From: Levilactobacillus yonginensis
GTDB taxonomy: Bacteria; Bacillota; Bacilli; Lactobacillales; Lactobacillaceae
Assembly: GCF_964065165.1 (NCBI RefSeq)
Contig: NZ_OZ061549.1
Location: 2,170,001 to 2,234,000 of the forward strand
Reading direction: 5' to 3'
Length of the DNA stretch: 64,000 nt
The position numbers were made by a program, and so were the translations under genes. Under the pieces are notes generated by a model. The model saw nothing but the letters and a program-made list of their open reading frames with translations, was not told where the DNA came from and ran no database searches. Position 1 is the first letter of the stretch; every line of letters begins with the position of its first letter. Positions 43,464 through 51,871 of this stretch are shown one piece after another.

Positions 43464-43597
43464 AGCTGGTGGCCTTCCTTGGTAAACGCTTAGTGGCCCG
43501 CATAAATAATGGTGTTCCTGCACGTTTTAGGCTAGAATTCAAACAATCGGTTAAACCGGACCGGTTCATCACATGGTTGAGAGAGGAAGATTTACGG

Positions 43598-44362
43598 TTG
43601 AAAATATTAAGACGACTAGTCGTGCTCCTCATGCTGGTCGGCGCGGGCTGGTGGGTCAAGACCCAGCCAGCAGCGGTTACGGCGCTCTCCACGCAAGCGA
43701 AAGTTTACAGTGACGTTCTAACAGCAAAAGTGGCTAGTTACTTAGCCACGAATTCATTCACTGGGAAAAATAGTCAGTCGGCAAGGCGTTCTTCTGGTGA
43801 CGCCAAGACGACCGCTAGTGGTTACATTTGGCGGCGTTCAAGTAGTCAGTCGGCTGAATCGACCGGTACCAACGGCACGCCGGTGGAGTCAATCGTTCAA
43901 GGCGTCACGTTAAGTCCGACTTACTACTATCGTTTCAGCGATGATTTATCCGCGCGGGGGCGGGCAGTCTTCCAACAGGCTGTTGCTACCTACAATGCCA
44001 CGGGAGTCGTGAAGCTAATTGCCGGAACGGCCCCCAGGGGCGCCAATCAAATCACCTTTGGTGGGTATCACAAGAAGATCGCCAATGAGCAGGGAACTAT
44101 TGAGTTGGGACACGGTGGGCCCAAAATTACGCAACGAATCAGTTTAACGGGTGTGAAGACGGTGAACGCGGCGACGGCCAGTTTAAACTTGACCTATAAT
44201 CGGTCGGCCCGTCGATCCGTGGCCATTCATGAATTGGGCCACGCCCTCGGATTGGATCACAGTAGTGCTACCAGTTCAGTGATGTATCCAATCGACCAAG
44301 GTAAGATGCGGTTATCACCAGCAGACTTAAAGACGCTCAAACAGATTTACCAACAGAATTAG
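43598..44362 (+). CDS. Matrixin-type secreted zinc metalloprotease (M10A-like), first paralogue
   Basis: A 254-residue protein starting at TTG 43598, with AGGAAG 8 bases upstream. The longer frame that begins at 43469 starts just after the previous gene's terminator and has no ribosome binding site. The N-terminus is a basic stretch plus one hydrophobic helix, a signal or anchor, followed by a Ser/Thr-rich linker. The catalytic domain ends in HELGHALGLDH at residues 211-221, the three-His zinc site, and a Met-turn SVMYP. This is the layout of small matrixin-like proteases of Gram-positive surfaces. Substrate unknown. A paralogue lies 0.9 kb downstream. Confidence 0.88.
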   Translation: MKILRRLVVLLMLVGAGWWVKTQPAAVTALSTQAKVYSDVLTAKVASYLATNSFTGKNSQSARRSSGDAKTTASGYIWRRSSSQSAESTGTNGTPVESIVQGVTLSPTYYYRFSDDLSARGRAVFQQAVATYNATGVVKLIAGTAPRGANQITFGGYHKKIANEQGTIELGHGGPKITQRISLTGVKTVNAATASLNLTYNRSARRSVAIHELGHALGLDHSSATSSVMYPIDQGKMRLSPADLKTLKQIYQQN

Positions 44363-44363
44363 A

Positions 44364-44640
44364 ACTAAAGGTTGAAAGTTCAAAAACCGTGATCAAATCA
44401 AGAATTGTCAGGTGTTATAGACTTGAAATTAGTCTCACCCAGCCACCTGCGGCTGTCAGAGGTTCCGGTTAAATGGGTTCTTGAAAACTAAGCTAGCTTA
44501 AATGTCTGGACGACAGGATCTATTCAATAGTATTGGCGGAACGGTCAGGTGATAATTTCCCACTATGTCTGACTAAGCCTCAATACCCGATCCTCGCTGT
44601 ATGAAGCATGGTGGGTGGTTCAGTGCTTTCAATCTTTAGA
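44364..44640 (+). repeat. Mosaic intergenic repeat, copy 3
   Basis: It begins one base after the protease stop codon with ACTAAAGGTTGAAAGTTCAA, passes TATAGACTTGAAATTAGTCT and CCACCTGCGGC, and ends with ACTATGTCTGACTAA and GGTGGGTGGTTCAGT. It has the order of copy 2 but lacks the palindromic insert and other internal blocks. No gene is supportable between 44363 and 44816. Confidence 0.8.
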
Positions 44641-44816
44641 TTAGAAGATGAAGTATCCCCAAGGGTGGTGTCAAACATCCTTAGGGATATTTTTTAAAAC
44701 TGTCAACCGGGTAAGTTAAAAGGTCAGCCTATAAATTTATTTGTAAGACGTTTCAGTTAAAACCGACTGACCGGCGTGCTAGACTTATGGCGCGTTCAAG
44801 TCAGGAGGAGACTTAC

Positions 44817-45005
44817 TTGGAAAAAGAATATGAAGTGGTGGCGGATCGGTCGACGTTGCGCTTAAAGCGGGAGGCCACGGCCGTTGGGATTGGCACGGTG
44901 GACATTCACGCAGTCGTCGATCTAGACACTGGAATTCTGCGGTTACAGGTGGACGAGCAGGGGTTGCGGAAGCTGCGGCAGGATGCGGATCATAGTGCGC
45001 GGTAG
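44817..45005 (+). CDS. Small cytosolic protein, DUF6440-like (62 aa)
   Basis: The start is set at TTG 44817, because CAGGAGGAG precedes it; ATG 44787 upstream in frame has no such site. The 62-residue product is soluble and acidic/basic mixed, with a beta-rich centre VGIGTVDIHAVVDLDTGILR. This resembles the DUF6440 family of small phage/Firmicutes proteins (from memory, not a search). Function unknown. It is monocistronic with a terminator. Confidence 0.6.
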   Translation: MEKEYEVVADRSTLRLKREATAVGIGTVDIHAVVDLDTGILRLQVDEQGLRKLRQDADHSAR

Positions 45006-45025
45006 ACTTGGAAATGACCTGTGCT

Positions 45026-45057
45026 AAGGAGCTGGGGTTTATGCTAGCTCCTTTTTT
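45026..45057 (+). terminator. Terminator of the 62-aa gene
   Basis: AAGGAGCT (45026-45033) pairs with AGCTCCTT (45046-45053), followed by TTTT. Confidence 0.85.
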
Positions 45058-45248
45058 GTCAGCAAAATCTCTACTGGATTTCGTTAGTAGGAGTAGGACG
45101 GATAGTCTAATTTTAAGTGGAAGGTTCGCCTACGAAACTATCAAGTCAAAGTAGTTGCTGCCCATAACTAGATAGCCTAAACTCAAAGCACTTAGTGAAA
45201 ACTTGTGGTTGGGTTTCAGATAAGGTGTTAGGAAGGGAAGGATTTCAC

Positions 45249-45953
45249 GTGAAGGTCATCAGGCGGCTGTTACTGGTTCTGTGTCTGGGGATGGGGCTAT
45301 TTGTGGTAAGTAATTGGCGATCTCTCGTGACGCAGGTGACATTCTATCATTCAGCGGCGACGAATCTGCTGGCACAGAATGGATCTAGTCAGAAGAGTGG
45401 CAACTATAAGTCAAGTGGGTACATTTTGCGAAATACCAAGGATGCGACGGCTAAGACAGGGGCCAATGACACGCCAGTTGAGGTGGCCATGCAGGGGGTC
45501 TTACTGGATCAGGCCTACGTTTACCACTTTGAAAAAGGGACCCCAGCCGCCGCCCAACGCGTCTTTAACGAAGCGATTCTCCTCTACAATCGGACGAACT
45601 TAGTGACCTTAAAACTTGGTGACGCGACGACCAAGACCAATCAAATCACCTTGGGTGTTTACCACAAACGGGAAGCCGGAGGGCAAGCCACCGTAGAGTA
45701 TGGTCATGGTGGCCCGGAAATTACCCAACGGATCAATTGGCGGGGCATCCAAACGACCAATACGGCAACGGCCAAGCTGAATGCGACTTACCCTCAATCC
45801 TTCAAACGGTCCGTGGCCGTGCACGAGTTAGGCCATGCGTTGGGACTGGATCATAGCACGGAGAAGGCTTCAGTCATGTATCCAATCGACCAGGGCGTTG
45901 ACCAGTTATCCGCGGCCGACCTGAAGAGTCTGCGTGCTATCTATGAAAAGTAA
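45249..45953 (+). CDS. Matrixin-type secreted zinc metalloprotease (M10A-like), second paralogue
   Basis: A 234-residue protein starting at GTG 45249 with GGGAAGG upstream. It has an N-terminal hydrophobic signal or anchor (IRRLLLVLCLGMGLFVV) and a catalytic domain with HELGHALGLDH at residues 192-202 and SVMYPIDQG. It aligns with the protease at 43598 over most of the mature part (SGYI-R, TPVE, YHK, YGHGGPEITQRI versus LGHGGPKITQRI). The linker is shorter. The pair is a tandem duplication separated by a repeat element and the 62-aa gene. Each probably has its own promoter. Confidence 0.88.
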   Translation: MKVIRRLLLVLCLGMGLFVVSNWRSLVTQVTFYHSAATNLLAQNGSSQKSGNYKSSGYILRNTKDATAKTGANDTPVEVAMQGVLLDQAYVYHFEKGTPAAAQRVFNEAILLYNRTNLVTLKLGDATTKTNQITLGVYHKREAGGQATVEYGHGGPEITQRINWRGIQTTNTATAKLNATYPQSFKRSVAVHELGHALGLDHSTEKASVMYPIDQGVDQLSAADLKSLRAIYEK

Positions 45954-46067
45954 TGGTGCTACCCAGGTTGAGCCGTTGAGCTAGCCATACCTTAGCCTAA
46001 AATTAATCCCTACTAATCTTTTTTAGTGGTAAGCTTTAATCAAATAAGTGATTTATGGGGTGAAAGA

Positions 46068-46757
46068 ATGCGTTTAACGAAAAAATGGTTAGGGGTTATC
46101 GGGCTAACGCTTGTCGTTGCTTTGGGAATGCTGGTCCCAGGGCAGGCTGCCAGTAAGCAGGGCAAGGTCATCGTTTACTATCGGTATAATGAATCAAGTA
46201 AACACCCTAAGCGAATGACGAATTACAGCGTTAAGACGTTGCATGGGCGGATCGGTCAACGCTATACGACCAAGGCCAAGGACCTATTGAAGGGTGGCGG
46301 TGGTTGGGTTTTGCGGTATCATTCCGCGACCACGACCGGAAAATTCAAAGCTAAGACGACACGGGTCTACTATGATTATCAAATTGACAGCGACAAAGAT
46401 TATGAACACAAGGGTGGGGCTAGTACATATATTGATCGGACGGCTGATCATCGTTTGGTTGTTTTGGTCCAGGACCACAAGAATGCTGCGAATACGACTA
46501 TCCAGCGGGATAACTTTAAGCAGCCAGTCTATGACGTCATGTATAGTTCACCCAACGAGCATCAAACCGAACACACTTATCGCTTTGGGCGGACCTACGT
46601 TTACCGGGATCATGAGAAGGAAGTTTACACGTTAACGTTGAGTAAGCAAGGGAATATTACGCTACAACAGGCGTGGATGACCAAGAAGGGAAAGCATCAC
46701 GTGGAGATAACTAAGGTGACCGCTGCCGGGAAGTATCAATCATACAAGGTCAAGTAA
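46068..46757 (+). CDS. Secreted protein of unknown function (229 aa)
   Basis: ATG 46068 follows GGGGTGAAAGA. The signal peptide MRLTKKWLGVIGLTLVVALG probably cleaves after GQAA (about residue 28). The mature protein is basic, rich in Tyr, Lys and Thr and likely beta-structured (VIVYYRYNESSKHPKRMTNY; TYRFGRTYVYRDHEKEVYTL), with no anchor. No enzyme motif recognised. It is similar in style to the other exoproteins of this region. Confidence 0.75.
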   Translation: MRLTKKWLGVIGLTLVVALGMLVPGQAASKQGKVIVYYRYNESSKHPKRMTNYSVKTLHGRIGQRYTTKAKDLLKGGGGWVLRYHSATTTGKFKAKTTRVYYDYQIDSDKDYEHKGGASTYIDRTADHRLVVLVQDHKNAANTTIQRDNFKQPVYDVMYSSPNEHQTEHTYRFGRTYVYRDHEKEVYTLTLSKQGNITLQQAWMTKKGKHHVEITKVTAAGKYQSYKVK

Positions 46758-46802
46758 ACGTTACGGTTCTACTGTCAGCCAGTTAATCGTAAATAACTAC
46801 AG

Positions 46803-46841
46803 AAGTGGTCTGGAACTTTTGTTCCGGGCCACTTTTTTTGT
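46803..46841 (+). terminator. Terminator of the 229-aa secreted protein gene
   Basis: AAGTGGTCTGGAAC (46803-46816) pairs with GTTCCGGGCCACTT (46821-46834), followed by TTTTTT. Confidence 0.92.
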
Positions 46842-47237
46842 CAGATTTAGCCTACTGACCAGGGCTTGCTTGATTAGGTAAATCCATTAACCTAAATAAA
46901 ATTAAAAACATTTTATACAATCTCATGGTTTGTTAATAAATCTCCCCGCCAAATTAGGCAACCAGTTCCCTGCTGTTTTAATAGATTGTTCAGAAAATTT
47001 ACTAAAAGCAAATAAATATACATAATGTAATCGCTTAATTATTAGATTATACATCACGAACGCTTGACGCTTTTAAACTGGCGCGGTATTATTACTAACA
47101 TAAATTCTCACCATATTCTAATTTACTACTTAGAATTCATGAGAGCCGTCGACTTACGACAGACTAATTGGAAGGATTGAATGGGTTTGATTATTTTGTA
47201 GGATTATTAGTTCATATCATATCTGGAGGTTTTGTGC
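46842..47237. other. AT-rich intergenic region upstream of the NCS1 operon
   Basis: About 400 bases with no supportable gene. It includes GTCGACTTACGAC (about 47148-47160), a short dyad upstream of the operon, and TTGATT near 47189, but no convincing full promoter. Confidence 0.35.
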
Positions 47238-48584
47238 ATGGAGAAAAAAGAAAAGAGTTTTTCATCAGATTTCTCGTTACAACAGGTACCTAAGTCACAA
47301 CAAAAGTCATGGTTATCATTATTCTCAATTTGGGTCGCCATTGGGGTGGACCTAGCCGCAGTGATTCTGGGTGTTCAACTCGCAAAAGGATTGCCGTTAC
47401 ATTCCGCGATTACAGCGGTGTTGGTTGGGTCCTTACTCTTGGCCGCTATCTGTACCATTACGGCTTCCGTGGGTGCGGCGACCAACCTGTCCACGTCCAT
47501 GATTACTCGCTACGTCTTCGGTAAGAAGGGGGCCTTAGTTTATTCCGCCATTATTGGGTGTTCTCTATTAGGTTGGTTTGGGGTTCAAGTTGGTTTCTTC
47601 GCGACCAACGCTAAGACGGCCTTTACCAGTGCCTTTGGCCTCAACTGGCCCGTTTGGGTTTTTGCAATTATTGCTGGTGTTGCCATGGTGGGCACGGCCC
47701 TGTATGGCTACCGAGCTTTCTCCAGATTAAGTGAATTTTCCGTTCCCTTCCTGTTAGTCCTCATGTTAATTGCGCTGTTTATCGCGCTTCATTCACATGG
47801 ACTGCCTGCAACGCAAATCAAGGCATCGTTGCCAATGGGATCTGCCATTGCCTTAGTAATTTCCTCCTTCATTGTAGGCGCCGCAACCCAACCTGATATT
47901 TCTCGGTGGGCTAAGAGTCAAAAAGATTCCATCATTGGGACGTTCCTCGGGATGTTCGTGGGGAACTCCTTCATGATTATTGTTTCCATCTTAATGAGCA
48001 AGTCACTGGGTAGTGCTGACATGATGAAAATGTTAATCATGATTGGCATGGGGGTTCCCGGCATTATTATCCTGTCATTGACACAATGGGTCACCAACAC
48101 GAGTAACCTGTACTCCGCTACGTTAGGCTTTAACGTCATCTTCAACAAGATTGGTTTTAAGAAGTTGACTCTGATCTTGGGGACGATTGCGACGGCCATG
48201 GGTGTCTTCGGTATTTACAACTACTTCGTTTCCTTCCTGAACATCTTAGGAATTGTGATTGCAGCGGTTCCTGGGATCTACGTGGCCGAGTTCTACCTGG
48301 TCAAGCACGAGTTCAAACGGCTACAACTGAACGTCTCACCACAAAGTGTGGTTTGGCGGTCAATCATTTCCTGGATTCTCGGGGCCGGTGTAACCTTCCT
48401 CACGACCGCGGCACCAACCGGGTTAGGTTTGATTTCTCTGACGTCCATTCCACCTTTGGATGGGATCTTAGTTGGGTTTATCGTGCAATTTATCGGTGGC
48501 AAATTAGTTACCGCAGAAGTATCGGCCAAGGACATTCAACCAACGGAGGTTACAAATGAAGTTATTAACGGAACAAGACATTGA
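47238..48584 (+). CDS. NCS1-family nucleobase/hydantoin transporter (CodB-like)
   Basis: A 448-residue permease with about twelve helices. Features of the cytosine/purine/hydantoin NCS1 family include WVAIGVDLAAVILGVQLAKG in TM1, SMITRYVFGKKGA, GWFGVQVGFFA in TM3 and GAATQPDISRWAKS in the TM6 region. ATG 47238 has GGAGG 8 bases upstream. Its gene overlaps the DUF917 gene by 29 bases and so is in one operon with it and the hydantoinase-like gene. The substrate is therefore probably a pyrimidine, hydantoin or related cyclic amide, not necessarily cytosine. Confidence 0.9.
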   Translation: MEKKEKSFSSDFSLQQVPKSQQKSWLSLFSIWVAIGVDLAAVILGVQLAKGLPLHSAITAVLVGSLLLAAICTITASVGAATNLSTSMITRYVFGKKGALVYSAIIGCSLLGWFGVQVGFFATNAKTAFTSAFGLNWPVWVFAIIAGVAMVGTALYGYRAFSRLSEFSVPFLLVLMLIALFIALHSHGLPATQIKASLPMGSAIALVISSFIVGAATQPDISRWAKSQKDSIIGTFLGMFVGNSFMIIVSILMSKSLGSADMMKMLIMIGMGVPGIIILSLTQWVTNTSNLYSATLGFNVIFNKIGFKKLTLILGTIATAMGVFGIYNYFVSFLNILGIVIAAVPGIYVAEFYLVKHEFKRLQLNVSPQSVVWRSIISWILGAGVTFLTTAAPTGLGLISLTSIPPLDGILVGFIVQFIGGKLVTAEVSAKDIQPTEVTNEVINGTRH

Positions 48585-49647
48585 TTACATTTCTATGGGG
48601 GCATCCGTCCTGGGCTCAGGCGGGGGCGGCGACCCTAAAGTAGGCCGATTGTTGGCTAAACATTTTATTGAAAAGTATGGCCCCGTTCAGTTGATGTCGA
48701 TCGACGAACTACCAGATGACGCCTACGTGGTGCCGGTCTCTGGTATGGGGGCGCCCACGGTCTCTCTGGAAAAGTTACCCTCAGAGATTGAACTGACCAA
48801 TCCGATGGAAGAGTTGGAACGCATCAATGGGCGTAAGGCTGACGTCATCATTCCCATTGAAGTGGGGGGCATCAATTCCCTGTATCCCGTGGGTGCTGCG
48901 GCTAAGAAGGGGATTCCTATCCTGGATGCCGACGCCATTGGCCGAGCCTTTCCCGAAGCTCAGATGGAAACGTTCCATTTACACGGGTACGAACCTGAAA
49001 ACGTGGCTGTTGGTGACGAGAAGGGGAACGTGGCGACATTAAAACCCATCAATGCGCTATGGGGTGAATATCTGTCCCGGGCGCTGACTGTTCAAATGGG
49101 CGGTTCTGCTTCAGTCTCCGATTACTTTTTACCGGGGAAGGACGTCAAGGGGTCTGTCGTGAACAACACGCTGAGCCTGGCCCGTGACGTGGGTGAAATG
49201 ATTCTGAATCCCGATAAATTTGAAAATGATATCTTCCAAAACATTCTGACAAAGTTACATGGATTTGATCTCTTTGATGGCAAAATCGTGGACATGTCAC
49301 GCGAAACGAAAAAAGGGTTTAACTTTGGCCGTGTCACAATCGAAGGGTTGAACCAGTCTGCTGGTAAGACCTACACGTTGGAATTTCAAAATGAGAACTT
49401 AGCTGTCAAGGAGGGCGACAACTTCCTGGCTACCGTGCCCGATTTAATCGTGGCGCTGGACCTTGAGTCTGCTCGACCAGTGACCTCTGAACGCTTGCGC
49501 TATGGCGCGCGGGTCAAAGTCGTATCATTTCCTTGTGATCCGCAGTGGCGGACACCAATCGGTATTCAAACTGCTGGTCCCCGTTACTTTGGTTACGATT
49601 TCGACTACGTTCCAGTGGAACAGCTTGTGAAGGGGGTCAAAGCATGA
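48556..49647 (+). CDS. DUF917 family protein
   Basis: A 363-residue soluble protein with the N-terminal DUF917 signature GASVLGSGGGGDPKVGR and the segments VIIPIEVGGINSLYPVGAAA and ILDADAIGRAFPEAQM. DUF917 proteins typically occur beside hydantoinase/oxoprolinase proteins and are thought to be a partner or related catalytic unit of them. ATG 48556 follows CGGAGG within the transporter gene. Its stop overlaps the next gene's ATG (ATGA). Biochemical role not established. Confidence 0.9.
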   Translation: MKLLTEQDIDYISMGASVLGSGGGGDPKVGRLLAKHFIEKYGPVQLMSIDELPDDAYVVPVSGMGAPTVSLEKLPSEIELTNPMEELERINGRKADVIIPIEVGGINSLYPVGAAAKKGIPILDADAIGRAFPEAQMETFHLHGYEPENVAVGDEKGNVATLKPINALWGEYLSRALTVQMGGSASVSDYFLPGKDVKGSVVNNTLSLARDVGEMILNPDKFENDIFQNILTKLHGFDLFDGKIVDMSRETKKGFNFGRVTIEGLNQSAGKTYTLEFQNENLAVKEGDNFLATVPDLIVALDLESARPVTSERLRYGARVKVVSFPCDPQWRTPIGIQTAGPRYFGYDFDYVPVEQLVKGVKA

Positions 49648-51200
49648 ACTACCGCTTAGGCGTCGACGTCGGTGGGACCAACACCGACGCAGCCATCTTA
49701 GATGAAAACTTAAAAGTGATTTACACCGTGAAATCGGCGACCACCCTGGACGTGGAGGGCGGTATCTTCAACGCCATTTCCAAGGTCTTAAAGGAAAGTC
49801 ACGTCGATAAAGGAGCCATTACGCACGCCATGTTGGGAACGACTAAGTCGACCAACGCTGTCGTGGAACGCAAAGACCTCGACAAGGTGGCTTATATTCG
49901 AATTGCCAAGCCTGCTTCAGTTGGTGTGCCACCCTACATGGAATGGCCAGCTGATTTGAAAGCTGCCGTCAATCTGGATAATGTCATTATTTCTGGTGGG
50001 TACGAGTTTGACGGTCGGTTGATTGCTGACTTGGACCGTAGTGAAGTGGACGCCTTCTGTGCCAAGATTAAGGCCGATGTCAAGACAGTGGCCATTGCCG
50101 GGACGTTTGCGCCGGTCAATGACAGCCAAGAAACACAGGTCGCCGAGTGGGTGCGCGAGGACTTAGGAAACGACGTGGCCATTACCCTGTCTAGTCAAAT
50201 TGGTGGGGTCGGCATGTTGGAACGTGAGAACGCCTCAATCTTAAACGCCGCTCTGACTACGATTGGCGAATCCATTGTTAGTGGGTTTGATAACGCGTTG
50301 AAGTCGTTAGGCATTTCGGCGAACACCTACTTCAGCCAAAACGATGGGACGCTCCGTGGTGGGGACTTTACTCAGAAATACCCCATCTTTACCATTGGGT
50401 GTGGGCCAACCAACAGTATTCGGGGGGCTTATCACTTGTCTGGTGTCAAGGATGCCTTGGTCTTGGACGTTGGTGGAACCACTAGTGATATTGGGGTGCT
50501 GGTTAACAGTTTCCCACGGCAGTCAGCTATTTCCGCCACGGTTGGTGGTGTGGAAACAAACTTTAGAATGCCCGATATCATGTCGATTGGGATTGGTGGC
50601 GGGACCATCATTCACCATGAAGGCACCGGCTTTACCGTTGGGCCAGACAGTGTGGGCTACGAAATTGTCAATAAGGCCAAGGTTTTCGGCGGTGACGTTG
50701 AAACGGCAACGGATGACGCGGCCAAATTAGGACGGAGTTTCCCGGATAGTCAGGCTCAGTTAGCTGACATTGATGAAGCTTGGGCCCAAAAGGTAATCGG
50801 ACAAATCAACGCGACGATTACGGAGTCATTGGACCAAATGAAGACCAAAAAGGGTGACGTTCCCCTGATTCTGACCGGTGGTGGGAGTTTCTTAATTGAT
50901 GCCGATATCAAAGGAATCAGTCAGGTCTACCTGCCTGACCACTACGATGCTGCGAATGCAGTGGGTGCTGCCCTAGGTCAGGTCAGTGGTGAGGTCAACC
51001 GTATCTACAGTTTTGAACAGAAGAGTAAAGAAGAAGTTTTAGAGGATGCTAAGGCTGAAGCCGTGGGCAATGCCGTTGAGGCGGGGGCTATCGCGCAGTC
51101 AGCTGAGGTCATCGATATTGATGTGACGCCGTTAGCTTATCTACCGGGGAACTCTGCCCAGGTTAAAGTTAAGGCGGTTGGAAGTCTGAACTTGGTCTAA
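49644..51200 (+). CDS. Hydantoinase/oxoprolinase family protein (HyuA N-terminal type)
   Basis: A 518-residue protein with an actin-like ATPase fold. The N-terminus LGVDVGGTNTDAAILD (residues 4-19) is the phosphate loop, LGTTKSTNAVVERKD follows, and the second nucleotide loop is VLDVGGTTSDIGVL (about 271-284). GIGGGTIIHHEG and LTGGGSFLIDAD complete the pattern. Relatives hydrolyse hydantoins or 5-oxoproline using ATP. ATG 49644 overlaps the DUF917 stop by four bases. The three genes together probably import and open a cyclic ureide or imide. The longer open frame upstream overlaps DUF917 and is not supported. Confidence 0.92.
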   Translation: MNYRLGVDVGGTNTDAAILDENLKVIYTVKSATTLDVEGGIFNAISKVLKESHVDKGAITHAMLGTTKSTNAVVERKDLDKVAYIRIAKPASVGVPPYMEWPADLKAAVNLDNVIISGGYEFDGRLIADLDRSEVDAFCAKIKADVKTVAIAGTFAPVNDSQETQVAEWVREDLGNDVAITLSSQIGGVGMLERENASILNAALTTIGESIVSGFDNALKSLGISANTYFSQNDGTLRGGDFTQKYPIFTIGCGPTNSIRGAYHLSGVKDALVLDVGGTTSDIGVLVNSFPRQSAISATVGGVETNFRMPDIMSIGIGGGTIIHHEGTGFTVGPDSVGYEIVNKAKVFGGDVETATDDAAKLGRSFPDSQAQLADIDEAWAQKVIGQINATITESLDQMKTKKGDVPLILTGGGSFLIDADIKGISQVYLPDHYDAANAVGAALGQVSGEVNRIYSFEQKSKEEVLEDAKAEAVGNAVEAGAIAQSAEVIDIDVTPLAYLPGNSAQVKVKAVGSLNLV

Positions 51201-51242
51201 TTTACGGAGAGATTGCGGACCAGCACTGATTTGTATTAGCAG

Positions 51243-51284
51243 AAAACACCACTGAACCTTATGGTTTGGTGGTGTTTTTTGTTT
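51243..51284 (+). terminator. Terminator of the NCS1-DUF917-hydantoinase operon
   Basis: AAAACACCACTGAACC (51243-51258) pairs with GGTTTGGTGGTGTTTT (51263-51278), with one mismatch, and more T follow. Confidence 0.93.
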
Positions 51285-51302
51285 GCAAATTGGTTTAGTG
51301 TG

Positions 51303-51491
51303 GCCGCCTCCGACAGCCAGGGATACGGGTGGCGGTGGGGAACGCCTGCGGCCTGAGGGGCGGTCCTCCGGCTCGACTGGAAGCCTCGGCCGACCCACCG
51401 AGTCTCCCAGCTCGTCCCACGCTGTAAGTCAGCTCAAAAACGCTGACTAACACCGTCGACACGGCTACCCGTATCCCTGACTACCTGCGGC
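51303..51491. repeat. Palindromic MITE-like element
   Basis: A GC-rich block whose left end (GCCGCCTCCGACAGCCAGGG, ATACGGGT) is the imperfect inverted copy of its right end (ACCCGTATCCCTGACTACCT, GCGGC). The interior shares GGGGAACGCC-GCGGCCTGA, CTCGTCCCACGCTGTAAG and CTAACACCGTCGACACGGCT with the element at 29151-29325. It has no coding capacity. Confidence 0.7.
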
Positions 51492-51623
51492 TACGATTAT
51501 GAATGATTGCAACAATTGTTTGTGATGTCATCTGGTAGGACTTGCTGAGCACAGTATTGTTCGTAATCAACGTACTGACAGTCTATTTGTGAGGTTATCG
51601 GTAGCTGTATTCTCCAAAATAAA

Positions 51624-51653
51624 AACGCTACTAACCATTTGGTTAGCAGCGTT
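51624..51653 (-). terminator. Terminator of the beta-lactamase-like gene
   Basis: AACGCTACTAACC (51624-51636) pairs with GGTTAGCAGCGTT (51641-51653). On the minus strand it is followed by TTTTATTTT. It is about 220 bases beyond the stop codon, past another palindromic element. Confidence 0.7.
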
Positions 51654-51727
51654 AAGTTCACCGAATCTATTAGTGTTTAGCAAGTTAGACTCATTCAATA
51701 TAATCATCAACAATCAATGTAGCTGGA

Positions 51728-51841
51728 GGTTGGCAGGGTACAGGGTGGGAGCTGGTCGTGTCGGTGTGAGTGGCTCGGTGGGGTACAGGGTACCGAACCA
51801 CTCACGGGACGAACTTGAAGCCGGCGCCCGTCCTGCCAACC
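51728..51841. repeat. Short palindromic element
   Basis: GGTTGGCAGG (51728-51737) and CCTGCCAACC (51832-51841) are perfect inverted ends of a 114-bp GC-rich block that includes GGGTACAGGGT twice. It resembles the 51.3-kb element in architecture, roughly in reverse orientation, but not closely in sequence. Confidence 0.5.
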
Positions 51842-51871
51842 GGAAGCGGCAATGACGTGGAAACCGCAAAA

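Noticed and set aside
43469..43597. N-terminal extension of the first matrixin
   Set aside because: It starts directly after the MFS terminator with no ribosome binding site; TTG 43598 has a good site and gives a proper signal segment.
51589..51855. Open reading frame of 88 codons
   Set aside because: It runs through a minus-strand terminator hairpin and a palindromic repeat; composition is not protein-like and there is no ribosome binding site.
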